A stretch of 64,000 nucleotides of DNA from Alphaproteobacteria bacterium (GCA_014190355.1 BJGH01000007.1:31783-95782), one strand, 5' to 3'; shown: positions 9,036-18,946, counted from the first letter of the stretch. Notes: generated from the letters alone by a model not told the origin. Numbers and translations are program-made.

Positions 9036-9639
9036 AAACTTCTTTTCTTGAGTTTAATGCTATTGAAATTGTTCCATCATCTAAATAGTCAATTTCACTT
9101 CCCACTGGAATGCCATGAGCTAATCGAGAAATTTTAATATTATATTCTTTTAAAATTTCTGCTAAAAAATGAGCGGTCGTTTGGCCATCAATTGTAGCAC
9201 TGGTTGCAATTATAATTTCTTGAATTTTGTTTTCTTTAATTCGTTTAATAAGTTTATCAATTGAAAGATCCTCAATACCTTGCCCTACTCTTGCCGATAA
9301 TTTTCCATTTAGAACGTGATAGACACCTCGATATGATTTACTCCTTTCAAAACTTCTTTCTATTGCCCAGAGGTCTGCAACTTCTTCCACAATACATATT
9401 ATTGATTTATCTCTTGTTTCATCGAGGCAAATATGACAAATATCCCCCTCATCTAAATTTCCACATATCTGACAATGATGAATATATTGATCAAGATTTT
9501 GCAGTGCATTAATAAGAGGAATAAGTGTTTTTGTTTTATTGCTTGCAAGATGTAAGACAATTCTTTTAGAAATTCTGGGACCCATGCTTGGTAACTTTGC
9601 AATAATTTTGCTAAGATTTTCAATATAATTTTGTTTCAT
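9034..9639 (-). CDS. recR: Recombination mediator protein RecR
   Basis: Works with RecO (and RecF) to load RecA on single-stranded DNA gaps. The 201 residues show the expected order: an N-terminal helix-hairpin-helix (LPSMGPRISKRIVLHL), a four-cysteine zinc finger (CQICGNLDEGDICHIC) around residues 57-72, a Toprim domain starting with IICIVEEVADLWAIE, and the C-terminal ISRLAHGIPVGSEIDYLD segment. It lies 23 bases downstream of proA and ends the carA-to-recR gene cluster. Confidence 0.93.
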   Translation of the reverse strand: MKQNYIENLSKIIAKLPSMGPRISKRIVLHLASNKTKTLIPLINALQNLDQYIHHCQICGNLDEGDICHICLDETRDKSIICIVEEVADLWAIERSFERSKSYRGVYHVLNGKLSARVGQGIEDLSIDKLIKRIKENKIQEIIIATSATIDGQTTAHFLAEILKEYNIKISRLAHGIPVGSEIDYLDDGTISIALNSRKEV

Positions 9640-9662
9640 TATTTTAAATTTTTAAATTACCA

Positions 9663-10925
9663 TTATCCGTTTCTAATTGCATATTTAGAGCGAACTTGAT
9701 ACTTAAAGGTTGTTAATTGAACTAGGCCAATAGGACCTCGAGCATGTAGTTTTCCCGTAGCTATTCCAACTTCCGCTCCCATTCCAAATTCATAGCCATC
9801 AGCAAATTGCGTTGAAGTATTATGCATAACAATTGCCGAATTGACATCCTGTAAAAATTTTTCAGCAATAGTGTTATTTTCAGTAATAATTGATTCGGTA
9901 TGAGAAGATCCATATTTTGCAATATGAGCAATCGCTTGATCAACATTCTCAACAATCTTAATGGCAATTATTTTATCAAGAAATTCCGTATAATAGTCAT
10001 CTTCCGTTGCTTTAACAAAACTTTTATCAATTTTACATGCAAATTCATCTGCTCTAATTTGACATCCTAAATTTTTTAATTCTTTAGCGATTAATGGAAT
10101 AAATTTTGTTGCAATTGCCTGATCTACAAGCAATGTTTCAGTAGCTCCACAGATACTTGTTCTTCTCATCTTGGCATTAATAGTTATTTTTAATGCCTTA
10201 TCAAGATCTGCATCTTGATGAACATAAGTGTGACAATTACCATCAAGATGATTAAACATCGGTATATTGCTATTGTCGATTATTGCTTTAATTAATTTTT
10301 TTCCACCCCTAGGAATTACAACATCAATAAAATTGTTCATTTTTAATAATTTGTTTACCACCTCGTATTCTTTATTTTCAATAAAGGAAACAATATTGGA
10401 ATTAAAATTTGTAATTACTAAAGCTTCTCTAAAAATATCAGCGATAATTTTTGAAGTATTTAAACAATCTGATCCGCTTCTTAATATTACTGCATTTCCA
10501 GACTTTAGCGCAAGAGCAGAAACATCGCAGGTTACATTTGGTCGAGCCTCATAAATTGCAAGTAATACTCCAATTGGAGTTGATATTTTTTGAATATTTA
10601 AATCATTTGGTCGATTATAATTTTCTATTATTCTACCAACTGGATCAGGTAATTTTATAATCTCTTCAAGAGAGATAATAAGAGATTTAATTTTATCTTC
10701 ATTAAGAATTAGGCGATCAATTTTGGCTGGATCAATATTTGCATTTATAGCATTTTCAAAATCAATTTTATTTGATAGTAAAATTTCATTTTTTTTTGAA
10801 TTAATTAATTTTATAACTTCCAATAAAACCTTATTTTTATCTGCGAGATTTGCTTTAGCAATTTGACTACTGGCATTTTTAGCATTATTACAAATATTTA
10901 CTACATACTGGTTAATTTCTGACAT
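9663..10925 (-). CDS. proA: Gamma-glutamyl phosphate reductase
   Basis: Second enzyme of proline synthesis, reducing gamma-glutamyl phosphate with NADPH. The 420 residues are a normal length; the catalytic Cys is Cys259 in RRTSICGATETLL, and the C-terminal substrate segment GPIGLVQLTTFKY is intact. proB is not in the window. It begins 4 bases after the upstream antiporter-like gene, so it is probably cotranscribed with carA and the two membrane genes. Confidence 0.93.
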   Translation of the reverse strand: MSEINQYVVNICNNAKNASSQIAKANLADKNKVLLEVIKLINSKKNEILLSNKIDFENAINANIDPAKIDRLILNEDKIKSLIISLEEIIKLPDPVGRIIENYNRPNDLNIQKISTPIGVLLAIYEARPNVTCDVSALALKSGNAVILRSGSDCLNTSKIIADIFREALVITNFNSNIVSFIENKEYEVVNKLLKMNNFIDVVIPRGGKKLIKAIIDNSNIPMFNHLDGNCHTYVHQDADLDKALKITINAKMRRTSICGATETLLVDQAIATKFIPLIAKELKNLGCQIRADEFACKIDKSFVKATEDDYYTEFLDKIIAIKIVENVDQAIAHIAKYGSSHTESIITENNTIAEKFLQDVNSAIVMHNTSTQFADGYEFGMGAEVGIATGKLHARGPIGLVQLTTFKYQVRSKYAIRNG

Positions 10926-10929
10926 AATT

Positions 10930-12384
10930 TTATATTATTAAAAATTTACGGAATAGAAAAAAGATAACACTTAAGACGATAATAGCTATTCTTGAATAGA
11001 CAAGATGAAGCTCATTTTCAAATTTATTTATTAAATTTATTTCATCTTTATTTCTTTCAATAAAAGTTTTCTTGAAAATTATTTTGAAAAAAAATACTAA
11101 AAAACCAAGAATAAATATATAATAAATCGATATATTCATAAAAGGAATAATTGAAGGTTTATTTGTTATAATTTTAATAATTTGATAATTTGAAATTAAA
11201 TTAAGAGATGGGCTTAAACCAATTAAGTTTAATAGGGCTATAATAAGAAAAATAGTGCTCTTTGGCATAAGAAAGAATATGCCATATATACTTTGAGTAT
11301 GTATTTTATTTTGAAGAGTATTAAATGGTAACATCATCATAAACAAACTTATAATATTAATAAAATATCCAACCGTAGTAATAAAAATATATTTAGTACT
11401 AAATGTATTATTAATAAAAAAAGAAAATATTAAATAAAATAATGAATAAACAGATATTAAGCTTAGTAAATTTTTTTTAAATTTAGAATAAACCATTATT
11501 GATCCAAAAAATAATAAATTAAAAGTTATAAACAAATTGATAAAGATGTTGTTATTTGTTAATGAAATTGGTAAGAAATTAAAGTCACAAATATAGAAAA
11601 TTAGCTGAGTAAATAAAACAAGAGATGGAAGAAGATTCGATAAGATAAAAAATAACTCATCGGTAATGCTTAAATTTATTATAAAATAAAATTTGTATAA
11701 AGTAATCAAGGCAAATAATAATAAAATAATGTAAATAAGAGAGTATAGAAGATATTGCATTTTCAACTTTAAACTTAAAATATTTATATCATTTTTTTCA
11801 AAAGAATTGCTATCAAAATATTTTATTAGAATGATTAAAATAAAAAACATTAATACATGTTGAAGATAGTAAATTATATTAAGTGAATTATTAATTTTAA
11901 TATTTTCATTTTTAAATCTGGCATTAAAATAGCTATTTGACAATAGAGTAGTAATTGTAATTATTAAAATGCTTGTTATCAGATTGGCACTGACAATTAG
12001 AAGATTTAAAATAAAGAAAAAACTGAGAATATATAAAATAATTTTCTTTAGATTATTTTTATCAAATAGTTGTAGGAATTTTTTTAAATAAATTAGCAAA
12101 ATTAATAACAACAAATTTGTTAACAATAAGTATACACCTCGACATTTATCAAAGAAGAGTGATAAATTAATATTTTTATCGACATAGAATATATTCCACA
12201 AAAATGATTTTTTTTCATTTGTAATAAAGAAAAGTACAAAAGATAATAAAATTTGTAATATAGACAGTGAAAGTATAGAGTTAAAATTTATATGATAATT
12301 TCGCTTACAAATATAGATATTTGTAAGATGAATGCCAATTAAAAGCAAAATAATTAGCGATGATTCATCAAAAATATTTATCAT
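10930..12384 (-). CDS. Highly diverged Nuo/Mrp antiporter-like membrane protein
   Basis: A 484-residue, Phe/Ile/Leu/Asn-rich protein with about 13-14 predicted spans. Position, length and a faint late motif (IALLNLIGLSPSLNLIS, recalling the GLPP..GF region) link it to the NuoM/NuoN/MrpD family, but the match is very weak. The TM5 Glu expected near residue 141 is replaced by hydrophobic residues, and no WLPDAH-like segment is present. It follows a related but better preserved paralogue by 9 bases. It may be a structural partner that lost ion-pumping residues, or a decaying copy that is still open. The family call is inference. Confidence 0.55.
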   Translation of the reverse strand: MINIFDESSLIILLLIGIHLTNIYICKRNYHINFNSILSLSILQILLSFVLFFITNEKKSFLWNIFYVDKNINLSLFFDKCRGVYLLLTNLLLLILLIYLKKFLQLFDKNNLKKIILYILSFFFILNLLIVSANLITSILIITITTLLSNSYFNARFKNENIKINNSLNIIYYLQHVLMFFILIILIKYFDSNSFEKNDINILSLKLKMQYLLYSLIYIILLLFALITLYKFYFIINLSITDELFFILSNLLPSLVLFTQLIFYICDFNFLPISLTNNNIFINLFITFNLLFFGSIMVYSKFKKNLLSLISVYSLFYLIFSFFINNTFSTKYIFITTVGYFINIISLFMMMLPFNTLQNKIHTQSIYGIFFLMPKSTIFLIIALLNLIGLSPSLNLISNYQIIKIITNKPSIIPFMNISIYYIFILGFLVFFFKIIFKKTFIERNKDEINLINKFENELHLVYSRIAIIVLSVIFFLFRKFLII

Positions 12385-12393
12385 TTTTTTAAA

Positions 12394-13896
12394 CTATAAA
12401 AGGAAATACTGAGCAAATTTATTAGAAAATTTTTCTAAATAACTGATATTGAAAATAAGAAAAAAAATAAAAGCTAAATTTGAAAAAAATGTTATTTGAA
12501 AGACTTTTTTATTGAATAATTTATTAGTAATAAAATTATTTTCTTTTTCTTGATTATTGCTAGAATATAAAGAGTTAAATAAATTTAATCCTAGCTTAAA
12601 ATAAGCAAAATTTGCCATAATTATTATAGCTAAAACAATAGCCATATATTTATATTCAAATAATGACATACAAAGATAATAATTGGCAAAAAATAACAAT
12701 GTAAAAGGAATTCCAATTACAAACGAGATAAATATTTTTAAAAATATATTTAATAAATAGTGAACTTTTTGAGGAAAATATATTTGTTCAATGGAAGAAG
12801 TCCTAAAATTTTTCTTTAAAAAAATTGCAAAAATGTACAGCATTAAATTACTACTCACATTGGTAATAATAAAATAAAAAAGAGCTTTAAGGGAGTAAAT
12901 ATTTTGAATAGCAAGGGCTAATAAAATAAGGCCAAAGTTACTTAATGATAAATTTATTGCTATAATTTTTAGATGTTTTTCTTTAACAATTTTAACTGAA
13001 CTATATGATATCATAACTGCACAAAGAAGGATTAGTAAAATATCGTAGTTAAATTTTAAAAATAATAAATTATTTCCAAAAAATGAATTTATAAATTTTA
13101 AGGAAAGATAGATTCCTAAAAGACATGTAACAAAAAAAACTTCGATAATAGAAATATCGCTAAGATTATTATTAGATTTTATATTATTATAAAATAGCCA
13201 CACAGGAAAAAATTTTAAAATAATTGCTAATGTAATACTAAACAAAATTAATAAAAGATACCAATAATTTTTTGAAGATATTAAAGCAAAATTATCGACA
13301 ATCTTAGTAAAACTTGTTTCACCAAAGCAAAGATAAATCGAAATAAATGATATAAGAAAAAGCAGCGAAGAAGCTGAGCTAAGGCAATAATAATTAAATG
13401 TTGATTTTAATACTTTTGAATCGCTTGCTAAAGAACAAATTGCCAGAAAGGTAAAAATATAAATCTCACAAAATATAAATAAATTAAAAATATTATTTGT
13501 TAATAAAATTGAATTAATTGCAAATATATTTAAAAGTAATACAGCGTATGTTTTTTGATTTAATTCATCGCTAAGTTTGTTTTCAAATTCAAAGTGAAAT
13601 GAAGAGTTTGTTATTAATTTAATATAAGTAATTATTAACAAAAAAAATAATGAAATAATATCAAGTTGGAATTCTTGTATAATTGATATTGTTGAGGTTT
13701 CGAAGTCATTAGCAATTTTACTAAAATTAATTACCTTTAAAATTTGCTTTAGAATAATAACTAAACATACAGCTGTTGAAATTAAATAAATAATGTAATT
13801 TACATTACGTTTACGCGATACATAACAAAGAAGAGATGAAATAAGTGGCAGAATAATCAAAAAATATATTGAGCTAGTTGTGGCTAATTTAAACAT
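12394..13896 (-). CDS. Diverged MrpD/NuoM-like proton-conducting membrane subunit
   Basis: A 500-residue polytopic membrane protein resembling MrpD/MnhD and NuoM. The NIFNLFIFCEIYIF segment with Glu144 matches the TM5 Glu region, and Lys228 in AIILKFFPVWLFY matches the pump Lys. However, WLPDAH is replaced by WLFYNNI, and the later Lys-Arg-Ile-Leu-Ala stretch reads HLKIIAINLSLSNFG. It is far more AT-biased in composition than nuoM and nuoN in this window. It sits 10 bases downstream of carA. A role in cation/proton exchange is plausible but unproven; other Mrp subunits are not clearly present nearby. Confidence 0.65.
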   Translation of the reverse strand: MFKLATTSSIYFLIILPLISSLLCYVSRKRNVNYIIYLISTAVCLVIILKQILKVINFSKIANDFETSTISIIQEFQLDIISLFFLLIITYIKLITNSSFHFEFENKLSDELNQKTYAVLLLNIFAINSILLTNNIFNLFIFCEIYIFTFLAICSLASDSKVLKSTFNYYCLSSASSLLFLISFISIYLCFGETSFTKIVDNFALISSKNYWYLLLILFSITLAIILKFFPVWLFYNNIKSNNNLSDISIIEVFFVTCLLGIYLSLKFINSFFGNNLLFLKFNYDILLILLCAVMISYSSVKIVKEKHLKIIAINLSLSNFGLILLALAIQNIYSLKALFYFIITNVSSNLMLYIFAIFLKKNFRTSSIEQIYFPQKVHYLLNIFLKIFISFVIGIPFTLLFFANYYLCMSLFEYKYMAIVLAIIIMANFAYFKLGLNLFNSLYSSNNQEKENNFITNKLFNKKVFQITFFSNLAFIFFLIFNISYLEKFSNKFAQYFLL

Positions 13897-13906
13897 TAGT
13901 TCCTGA

Positions 13907-15139
13907 TTATTTTTGTGATTTTTGTATCATTTCCTTAAATTGCTCAAACAGATAAAAACTATCGCTAGGACCAGGTGAGCTTTCGGGGTGATATTGAACA
14001 GAAAATGCCGGTGAATCCTTTAACATAATTCCTTCAATTGTGTTATCAAATAAAGAGATATGAGTAACTTCAACATTTTTAGGTAAAGTGTTATGATCAA
14101 CACAAAAACCATGATTTTGACTGGTGATTTCTACTTTTTTTGTAATTAAATTTTGAACTGGATGATTAGCTCCTCGATGACCTTGATGCATTTTGGTAGT
14201 TTTTGCCCCAATAGCAATTGCAAGAAGTTGATGGCCTAGACAAATCCCAAATAACGGAATTTTATTTTCTAGAATTTTCTTAATCACTGAATTGGCATAT
14301 TTAGCAGTTTGAGCAGGATCACCAGGACCATTTGATAAAAAAACTCCATCTGGCTTTAAAGCCATTATTTCCTCATAAGATGCTTGTGATCCAACAACTT
14401 CAACTTCAAAACCTACCTTTTTTAAGGATCGTAAAATATTTAGTTTTGCTCCAAAATCAACTGCTACAACCTTATAAACCGGTTTAATATCTGATTCATA
14501 ACAATTTTTTGATTGTAACCAAGTTGCTTGATTATTCCATTGATAATTTTCATTAAGGCTAGCACTTCTAGCAAGTTCGACACCATTGAGGTCTGGAGTT
14601 GAGGATAATTCCTTACAAACTTTAGGAATATCAATATTTTCAACATCATTTTGGTAGATTATAGCAACAGTTTTAGCGCCATTCTCGCGAATTTTTTTGG
14701 TTATTGCTCTTGTGTCTATACCGCTAATTCCAGTGACTTTATTTTTCTCTAGCCAATCATGCAGATTGTTATCAGCTCGATAACTTGATGGATTTGTAAT
14801 TAACTCTGCAATAATTAAGCCTTTGGCATATATTTTTCTTGACTCAATGTCATTTTTATTGATCCCAACATTACCTATATGAGGAAAGGTAAAATTGATA
14901 ATTTGTTGACTATATGAAGGATCGCTAAGGATCTCTTGGTAACCTGTTATGGAAGTATTAAAACAAATCTCTCCAAATGTTTTTCCCATTACTCCTATAC
15001 CATAACCAAAGAAATGGTTGCCATCTGGAAATATCAAAACAGCATTAATGTTATTTTGCGTTGTTATTGATAAATGATTGCTTAAAGCAATATTGTCAAT
15101 CTTATCCTTAGATGCTTTTGTATGAGTAGAATCGTTCAT
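13907..15139 (-). CDS. carA: Carbamoyl-phosphate synthase small (glutaminase) subunit
   Basis: Supplies ammonia from glutamine to CarB for carbamoyl phosphate, a precursor of pyrimidines and arginine. The 410 residues contain the small-chain N-terminal domain and a class I glutamine amidotransferase domain with the nucleophile Cys300 in FGICLGHQ and the YHPESSPGP histidine/glutamate near the end. About 30 polar residues precede the conserved start (AVLIFPDG); an internal start is not obvious because the first downstream Met lies inside the fold. carB is not in the window. It is divergent from queF across 90 bases. Confidence 0.92.
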   Translation of the reverse strand: MNDSTHTKASKDKIDNIALSNHLSITTQNNINAVLIFPDGNHFFGYGIGVMGKTFGEICFNTSITGYQEILSDPSYSQQIINFTFPHIGNVGINKNDIESRKIYAKGLIIAELITNPSSYRADNNLHDWLEKNKVTGISGIDTRAITKKIRENGAKTVAIIYQNDVENIDIPKVCKELSSTPDLNGVELARSASLNENYQWNNQATWLQSKNCYESDIKPVYKVVAVDFGAKLNILRSLKKVGFEVEVVGSQASYEEIMALKPDGVFLSNGPGDPAQTAKYANSVIKKILENKIPLFGICLGHQLLAIAIGAKTTKMHQGHRGANHPVQNLITKKVEITSQNHGFCVDHNTLPKNVEVTHISLFDNTIEGIMLKDSPAFSVQYHPESSPGPSDSFYLFEQFKEMIQKSQK

Positions 15140-15229
15140 TTTATTGTAAATTTAATCGATGACTTTATTTTTTTTAATTTTAAAATATATTAACTAAATC
15201 TTCAATAATCATTTTAAAAATAATTCCTT

Positions 15230-15739
15230 ATGGCAAAAAATATCGCAAATAAAAATAAAAACAAAACCCTGCAAAATAACTCCTTAAAGAAAAAAACTCA
15301 TTTGCTCTTAGGAAAAAAAACAGATTATTTATTTGATAATCCGCAACATTCATCTCTTCAAGCTATTGACAATCCTCATTGCGATGTTGATTATGTTGTT
15401 CGTTTCAGTTGTCCAGAATTTACTTCATTATGCCCTATTACTTCACAGCCAGATTTTGCGCATATTGTTATTGATTATCTACCTGAAAATAAAATTGTTG
15501 AAAGTAAATCCTTAAAGCTATACCTATTTTCTTATCGCAATCATGGGGCATTTCATGAAGATTGTACTGTTAAAATAGCTAAGGATATCATTAAAACTAT
15601 TAAGCCAAAATGGCTTAGAATTTCAGGTTACTGGTTTCCAAGAGGAGGAATTCCTATTGATATTTTTTTTCAAACCTCTGCTCCACCTTCGTCAATTTTT
15701 ATTGGTAATAACCCAAATTACGACTATAAAGCTCGTTAA
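15230..15739 (+). CDS. queF: NADPH-dependent 7-cyano-7-deazaguanine reductase
   Basis: Reduces preQ0 to preQ1 in queuosine synthesis for tRNA modification. The 169 residues match the short single-domain QueF type. The catalytic Cys68 lies in [12 protein letters not shown], and the [11 protein letters not shown] segment supplies the conserved His/Glu. The first ~25 residues are a Lys/Asn-rich tail. No preQ1 riboswitch-like structure is visible in the 90 bases upstream. lgt follows by 17 bases. Confidence 0.92.
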   Translation: MAKNIANKNKNKTLQNNSLKKKTHLLLGKKTDYLFDNPQHSSLQAIDNPHCDVDYVVRFSCPEFTSLCPITSQPDFAHIVIDYLPENKIVESKSLKLYLFSYRNHGAFHEDCTVKIAKDIIKTIKPKWLRISGYWFPRGGIPIDIFFQTSAPPSSIFIGNNPNYDYKAR

Positions 15740-15756
15740 TCAACTAAATTTAATTT

Positions 15757-16557
15757 ATGAATCCAATAATTCTTCCCGAGTTTGATCCAGTTTTTTTTTC
15801 AATTGGACCCATAGCAATAAGATGGTATTCCCTAGCATATATCGCTGGGGTTTTAATAACCTATTTTTTTCTAAAAAAAATTAATAAAACTGAGAAATTA
15901 TTTAGTGAAAATGCCCTCGAGAATTTTATTCCTTTCATTATAATTTCAATACTTGTTGGTGGAAGATTAGGATATGTTTTGTTTTATAATTTCAAATATT
16001 ATCTTGCCCATCCACATAATATTTTAGCTTTTTGGCAAGGTGGCATGTCATTTCACGGTGGTCTCTTAGGAATAATTATTGGTATGATAATATTTGCTAA
16101 AATTTATCGAATAGATTTTTTTCAAGTTACTGATCGAATAGCTATAACTGGTTGTTTAGGAATTTTTTTTGGAAGAATAGCAAATTTTATTAATTTAGAA
16201 CTTTATGGACGGGTTACAGAATCAAGATTAGGAATGGTTTTTCCCAATGCTGGAGATTTACCAAGACATCCAAGTCAGTTATATGAAGCCTTTTTTGAAG
16301 GTTTATTAATGTTTGTAATTTTATTTGCTTTATTTTCACTAACTAAAATTAGAAACTATCGTGGAGCGATTAGTGGAATTTTTTTAATGCTTTATGGTTT
16401 ATTTCGTATTTTTTTAGAAAATTTTCGTGAACCAGATCAACAATTAGGATTTGTCTTTGAAAAATTTACCATGGGACAAATGCTTTCAACTCCATTGATA
16501 ATTTGTGGTATTTTAATAATTTTTCGTTCAATTTCATTAAATAAAAAAAATAACTAA
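15757..16557 (+). CDS. lgt: Phosphatidylglycerol--prolipoprotein diacylglyceryl transferase
   Basis: Inner-membrane enzyme that attaches diacylglycerol to the lipobox cysteine of prolipoproteins. The 266 residues have about seven membrane spans, with conserved segments GPIAIRWYSLAYIAG, MSFHGGLLG, the Lgt signature near FGRIANFINLELYGR, and HPSQLYEAFFEG. Clients in this window include the probable lipoprotein at 28094-28525. It is likely cotranscribed with queF, and a 536-base non-coding region follows. Confidence 0.94.
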   Translation: MNPIILPEFDPVFFSIGPIAIRWYSLAYIAGVLITYFFLKKINKTEKLFSENALENFIPFIIISILVGGRLGYVLFYNFKYYLAHPHNILAFWQGGMSFHGGLLGIIIGMIIFAKIYRIDFFQVTDRIAITGCLGIFFGRIANFINLELYGRVTESRLGMVFPNAGDLPRHPSQLYEAFFEGLLMFVILFALFSLTKIRNYRGAISGIFLMLYGLFRIFLENFREPDQQLGFVFEKFTMGQMLSTPLIICGILIIFRSISLNKKNN

Positions 16558-17093
16558 GGAAATTTTTTTGTTGCATAAAATTGTAAGGCTTTTTTTGTTG
16601 AGTTGACAAAGACTAACATTATCTAAAACCAATATTGGCATTGTTTAAGAATAATATTTTAGTTTTAAGCATTGCAAAAAAGCTATCAATACAATGTCAA
16701 CAGATTTATTTTAACTAATCGCAAATTTTTTTCTTTACTGAGAAAAAAATTTGTCAAAAATTGTTAAATAAATTTAAGTTAGTTATCTAAAAAATTATTT
16801 TTAAAAATATCAATTATAAATCATTAAATTAATTAAGAAATTTGTCTTTACTCAATATTTAGTAGGATTAAATAAATTTTAATATTTTTTCTTAAATTAG
16901 TGATTAAATAAAAAAATCTGTGTTTTAAATCTATTTTTTATACCAAACCCTAACATATTTAAAAATTGTTTGTTTTAAATTATTAATTATAGGTTTTTTT
17001 AAATACTTTTAATTTAAAAATTTTATTCAACATAAATTTAAAACCACCACATAATACTTTCTTTAGTATACCAAAACATTCATTATAAAATAT
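16558..17093. other. Longest non-coding region of the window, upstream of rhodanese-dnaA
   Basis: This 536-base stretch is extremely AT-rich and lies directly before the dnaA transcription unit. I searched by eye for DnaA boxes (TTATCCACA and close variants) on both strands and found none convincing. TTAA-spaced-TTAA pairs occur but are expected at this AT content. A TTGACA at 16603-16608 has no good -10 partner. No tRNA, coding frame or strong hairpin was seen. It is the best place here for the dnaA promoter, and possibly a diverged replication origin, but nothing proves the latter. Confidence 0.4.
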
Positions 17094-17525
17094 ATGACAA
17101 TTCAACAGATTACTGCTGTTGAAGCAATGAAAATTCTTACAACTGATTACAATTCAATTTTAATTGATGTGAGAACTTTTGAAGAATTCAATTTTGTTGG
17201 AACTGCTAATCCTCAGGGTTTTAACAATAGAATGATTTTATTGCCTTGGCAGTTTTATAATGATCATCAGCTTAATCCTGATTTTTATACTATCTTAAGA
17301 AACAAGCTCAAAAATTTTTTTAATAAAGAAGACTTAACTACTAAACTAATTTTTATTTGTAGAAGTGGTGCAAGATCAAATCAAGCTGGATTATTTATCA
17401 GTAGCTATGGTTATAGCAATTGCTATAATGTTTCTGATGGATTTGAAGGTAAACTTGATCAGCATCACCATCGTTCAAAAATTAATGGTTGGAAAGCAAA
17501 CAATTTACCTTGGGAACAAACATGA
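17094..17525 (+). CDS. Rhodanese-domain protein
   Basis: A 143-residue single rhodanese domain. The active-site loop is FICRSGARSNQAG, with the catalytic Cys at about residue 88. The end carries the SDGFEGKLD...GWK...LPWEQ pattern common to alphaproteobacterial members. Such proteins move sulfane sulfur; the acceptor here is unknown. Its stop codon overlaps the dnaA start by four bases (ATGA), so the two genes are probably translationally coupled. Confidence 0.88.
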   Translation: MTIQQITAVEAMKILTTDYNSILIDVRTFEEFNFVGTANPQGFNNRMILLPWQFYNDHQLNPDFYTILRNKLKNFFNKEDLTTKLIFICRSGARSNQAGLFISSYGYSNCYNVSDGFEGKLDQHHHRSKINGWKANNLPWEQT

Positions 17526-18946
17526 TTCAAAATCAACTTAAAGAAACAGTGAATAATTTACAACCAAATTACCTCAAAGATTTCTTTTCTTTTTGTGAAA
17601 ATCATTTTGGTCAAGACATTTACCAAAAATGGTTTGTAAACATAGAGATTTACAGTCATACTGCAAATGAAATCATTGTCAAAACCCCTTCAAAATTTGA
17701 AAGGGATTGGCTTAATCGTGAGTTTTTTCAAAGCAAAAATTTCAAAAATCAACTGCAAAAAATTTTACCACAACTTCATAAAATTTCAGCAGTATTCATT
17801 GCCAAAGAAGACAATGATAAATCAGACTCAAAGCCAAAAAACAATTCTGAGAATCCTGATAAAAAAGTTATAAATCTTTCCAAATACGAAAATGTTTTTG
17901 CCTTTGGAACCGAACTTAACAGCAAATATACCTTTGATAACTTCATTAGCACTAAATACAATAAAATGGCTTTATCAATGGCTAAAATTGTTGCAGGAAT
18001 TGGCGATAAAAAAGAATTATTTAATGAAAAAATTCCCTTCTTTATTCATGGTTCAGTTGGAATGGGAAAAACTCATTTAGCTCAAGCTATTGCCTGGCAA
18101 CTCAAAAAAACTGACAATAAAAAGAAAGTTGTTTATCTTTCTGCAGAAAAATTCATGTTTCACTTTGTTCAATCAATTCGTAGCAATGATGTCATGACAT
18201 TTAAAGAAAAAATGCGTTCGATTGATGTTTTAATTGTTGATGATGTGCAATTTATTGCTGGCAAAGAAAGCACTCAACAAGAATTTATGAATTGTTTTAA
18301 TTCACTAGTTGAAGATAATAAACAAGTGGTTTTAGTTTGTGACAGATGTCCGTCAGATCTTGAAAACATTGATGAAAAACTTAAATCAAGAATTGCTGGA
18401 GGAATGATTGTTAATTTTAAAAATCCAGATTTTACAGATCGTTTGGAGATTGTTAAATCCAAAGCCAAACATCTTGAAATTGAATTATGTACCAAGGTTT
18501 TAAGCTTTGTTGCTGAAAAAATTAAAACATCAATTCGTGATTTAGATGGTGCATTAAAAAAACTTGTAGCATCTCAAGTTTTTGAAGAAGAAGAGATTAC
18601 GCTTGATAGTGCTAAAACTATATTGTCGAGTTATCTTAAAAATAACACTGTAAAAGCTCTTAATGTTGAAAAGATTCAAGAAATTGTTGCCCACCATTTT
18701 AGCATTAAGGTTACAGATCTTAACTCTAAAAGCAGACTAAGAAATATTGCTAAACCTCGTCAAATTGCCATGTATCTTGCTAAAAAACATACTAAAGAAA
18801 GTCTGGCAAATATTGGTAGCAAATTTGGAGGAAAAAATCATGCTACAGTCATTCATTCAGAAAAACAAATTTTGTTATCTGTTGATAAAGACCAAAAATT
18901 GCTAGAAGATGTCAAGTCTATTGAAGAAAAATTATTTTCTAAATAA
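17522..18946 (+). CDS. dnaA: Chromosomal replication initiator protein DnaA
   Basis: Binds and opens the replication origin. I choose the ATG at 17522, because the conserved N-terminal domain begins there and the start overlaps the rhodanese stop as ATGA; a longer frame from 17489 adds 11 unlikely residues. The 474 residues contain domain I, a short polar linker (~100-118), the AAA+ domain with Walker A GSVGMGKTH (177-185) and Walker B around DD240-241, and the DNA-binding domain with GGKNHATV (436-443), a variant of the usual GGRDHTTV. Confidence 0.95.
   Translation: MIQNQLKETVNNLQPNYLKDFFSFCENHFGQDIYQKWFVNIEIYSHTANEIIVKTPSKFERDWLNREFFQSKNFKNQLQKILPQLHKISAVFIAKEDNDKSDSKPKNNSENPDKKVINLSKYENVFAFGTELNSKYTFDNFISTKYNKMALSMAKIVAGIGDKKELFNEKIPFFIHGSVGMGKTHLAQAIAWQLKKTDNKKKVVYLSAEKFMFHFVQSIRSNDVMTFKEKMRSIDVLIVDDVQFIAGKESTQQEFMNCFNSLVEDNKQVVLVCDRCPSDLENIDEKLKSRIAGGMIVNFKNPDFTDRLEIVKSKAKHLEIELCTKVLSFVAEKIKTSIRDLDGALKKLVASQVFEEEEITLDSAKTILSSYLKNNTVKALNVEKIQEIVAHHFSIKVTDLNSKSRLRNIAKPRQIAMYLAKKHTKESLANIGSKFGGKNHATVIHSEKQILLSVDKDQKLLEDVKSIEEKLFSK

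Noticed and set aside
15140-15229. preQ1 riboswitch before queF
   Set aside because: No C-rich loop and A-rich tail combination of a preQ1 aptamer is present in the 90-base leader.
16792-16850. TTAA-spaced-TTAA pairs as CtrA binding sites
   Set aside because: Spacing is 5 or 6 rather than 7 bases and such pairs are common by chance at this AT content.
16558-17093. Replication origin next to dnaA
   Set aside because: No DnaA-box-like sequences were found, and alphaproteobacterial origins are often not beside dnaA; kept only as a question.
17489-17521. Longer DnaA start adding 11 residues
   Set aside because: It overlaps the rhodanese gene by 37 bases; the ATGA-coupled start at 17522 matches the family N-terminus.
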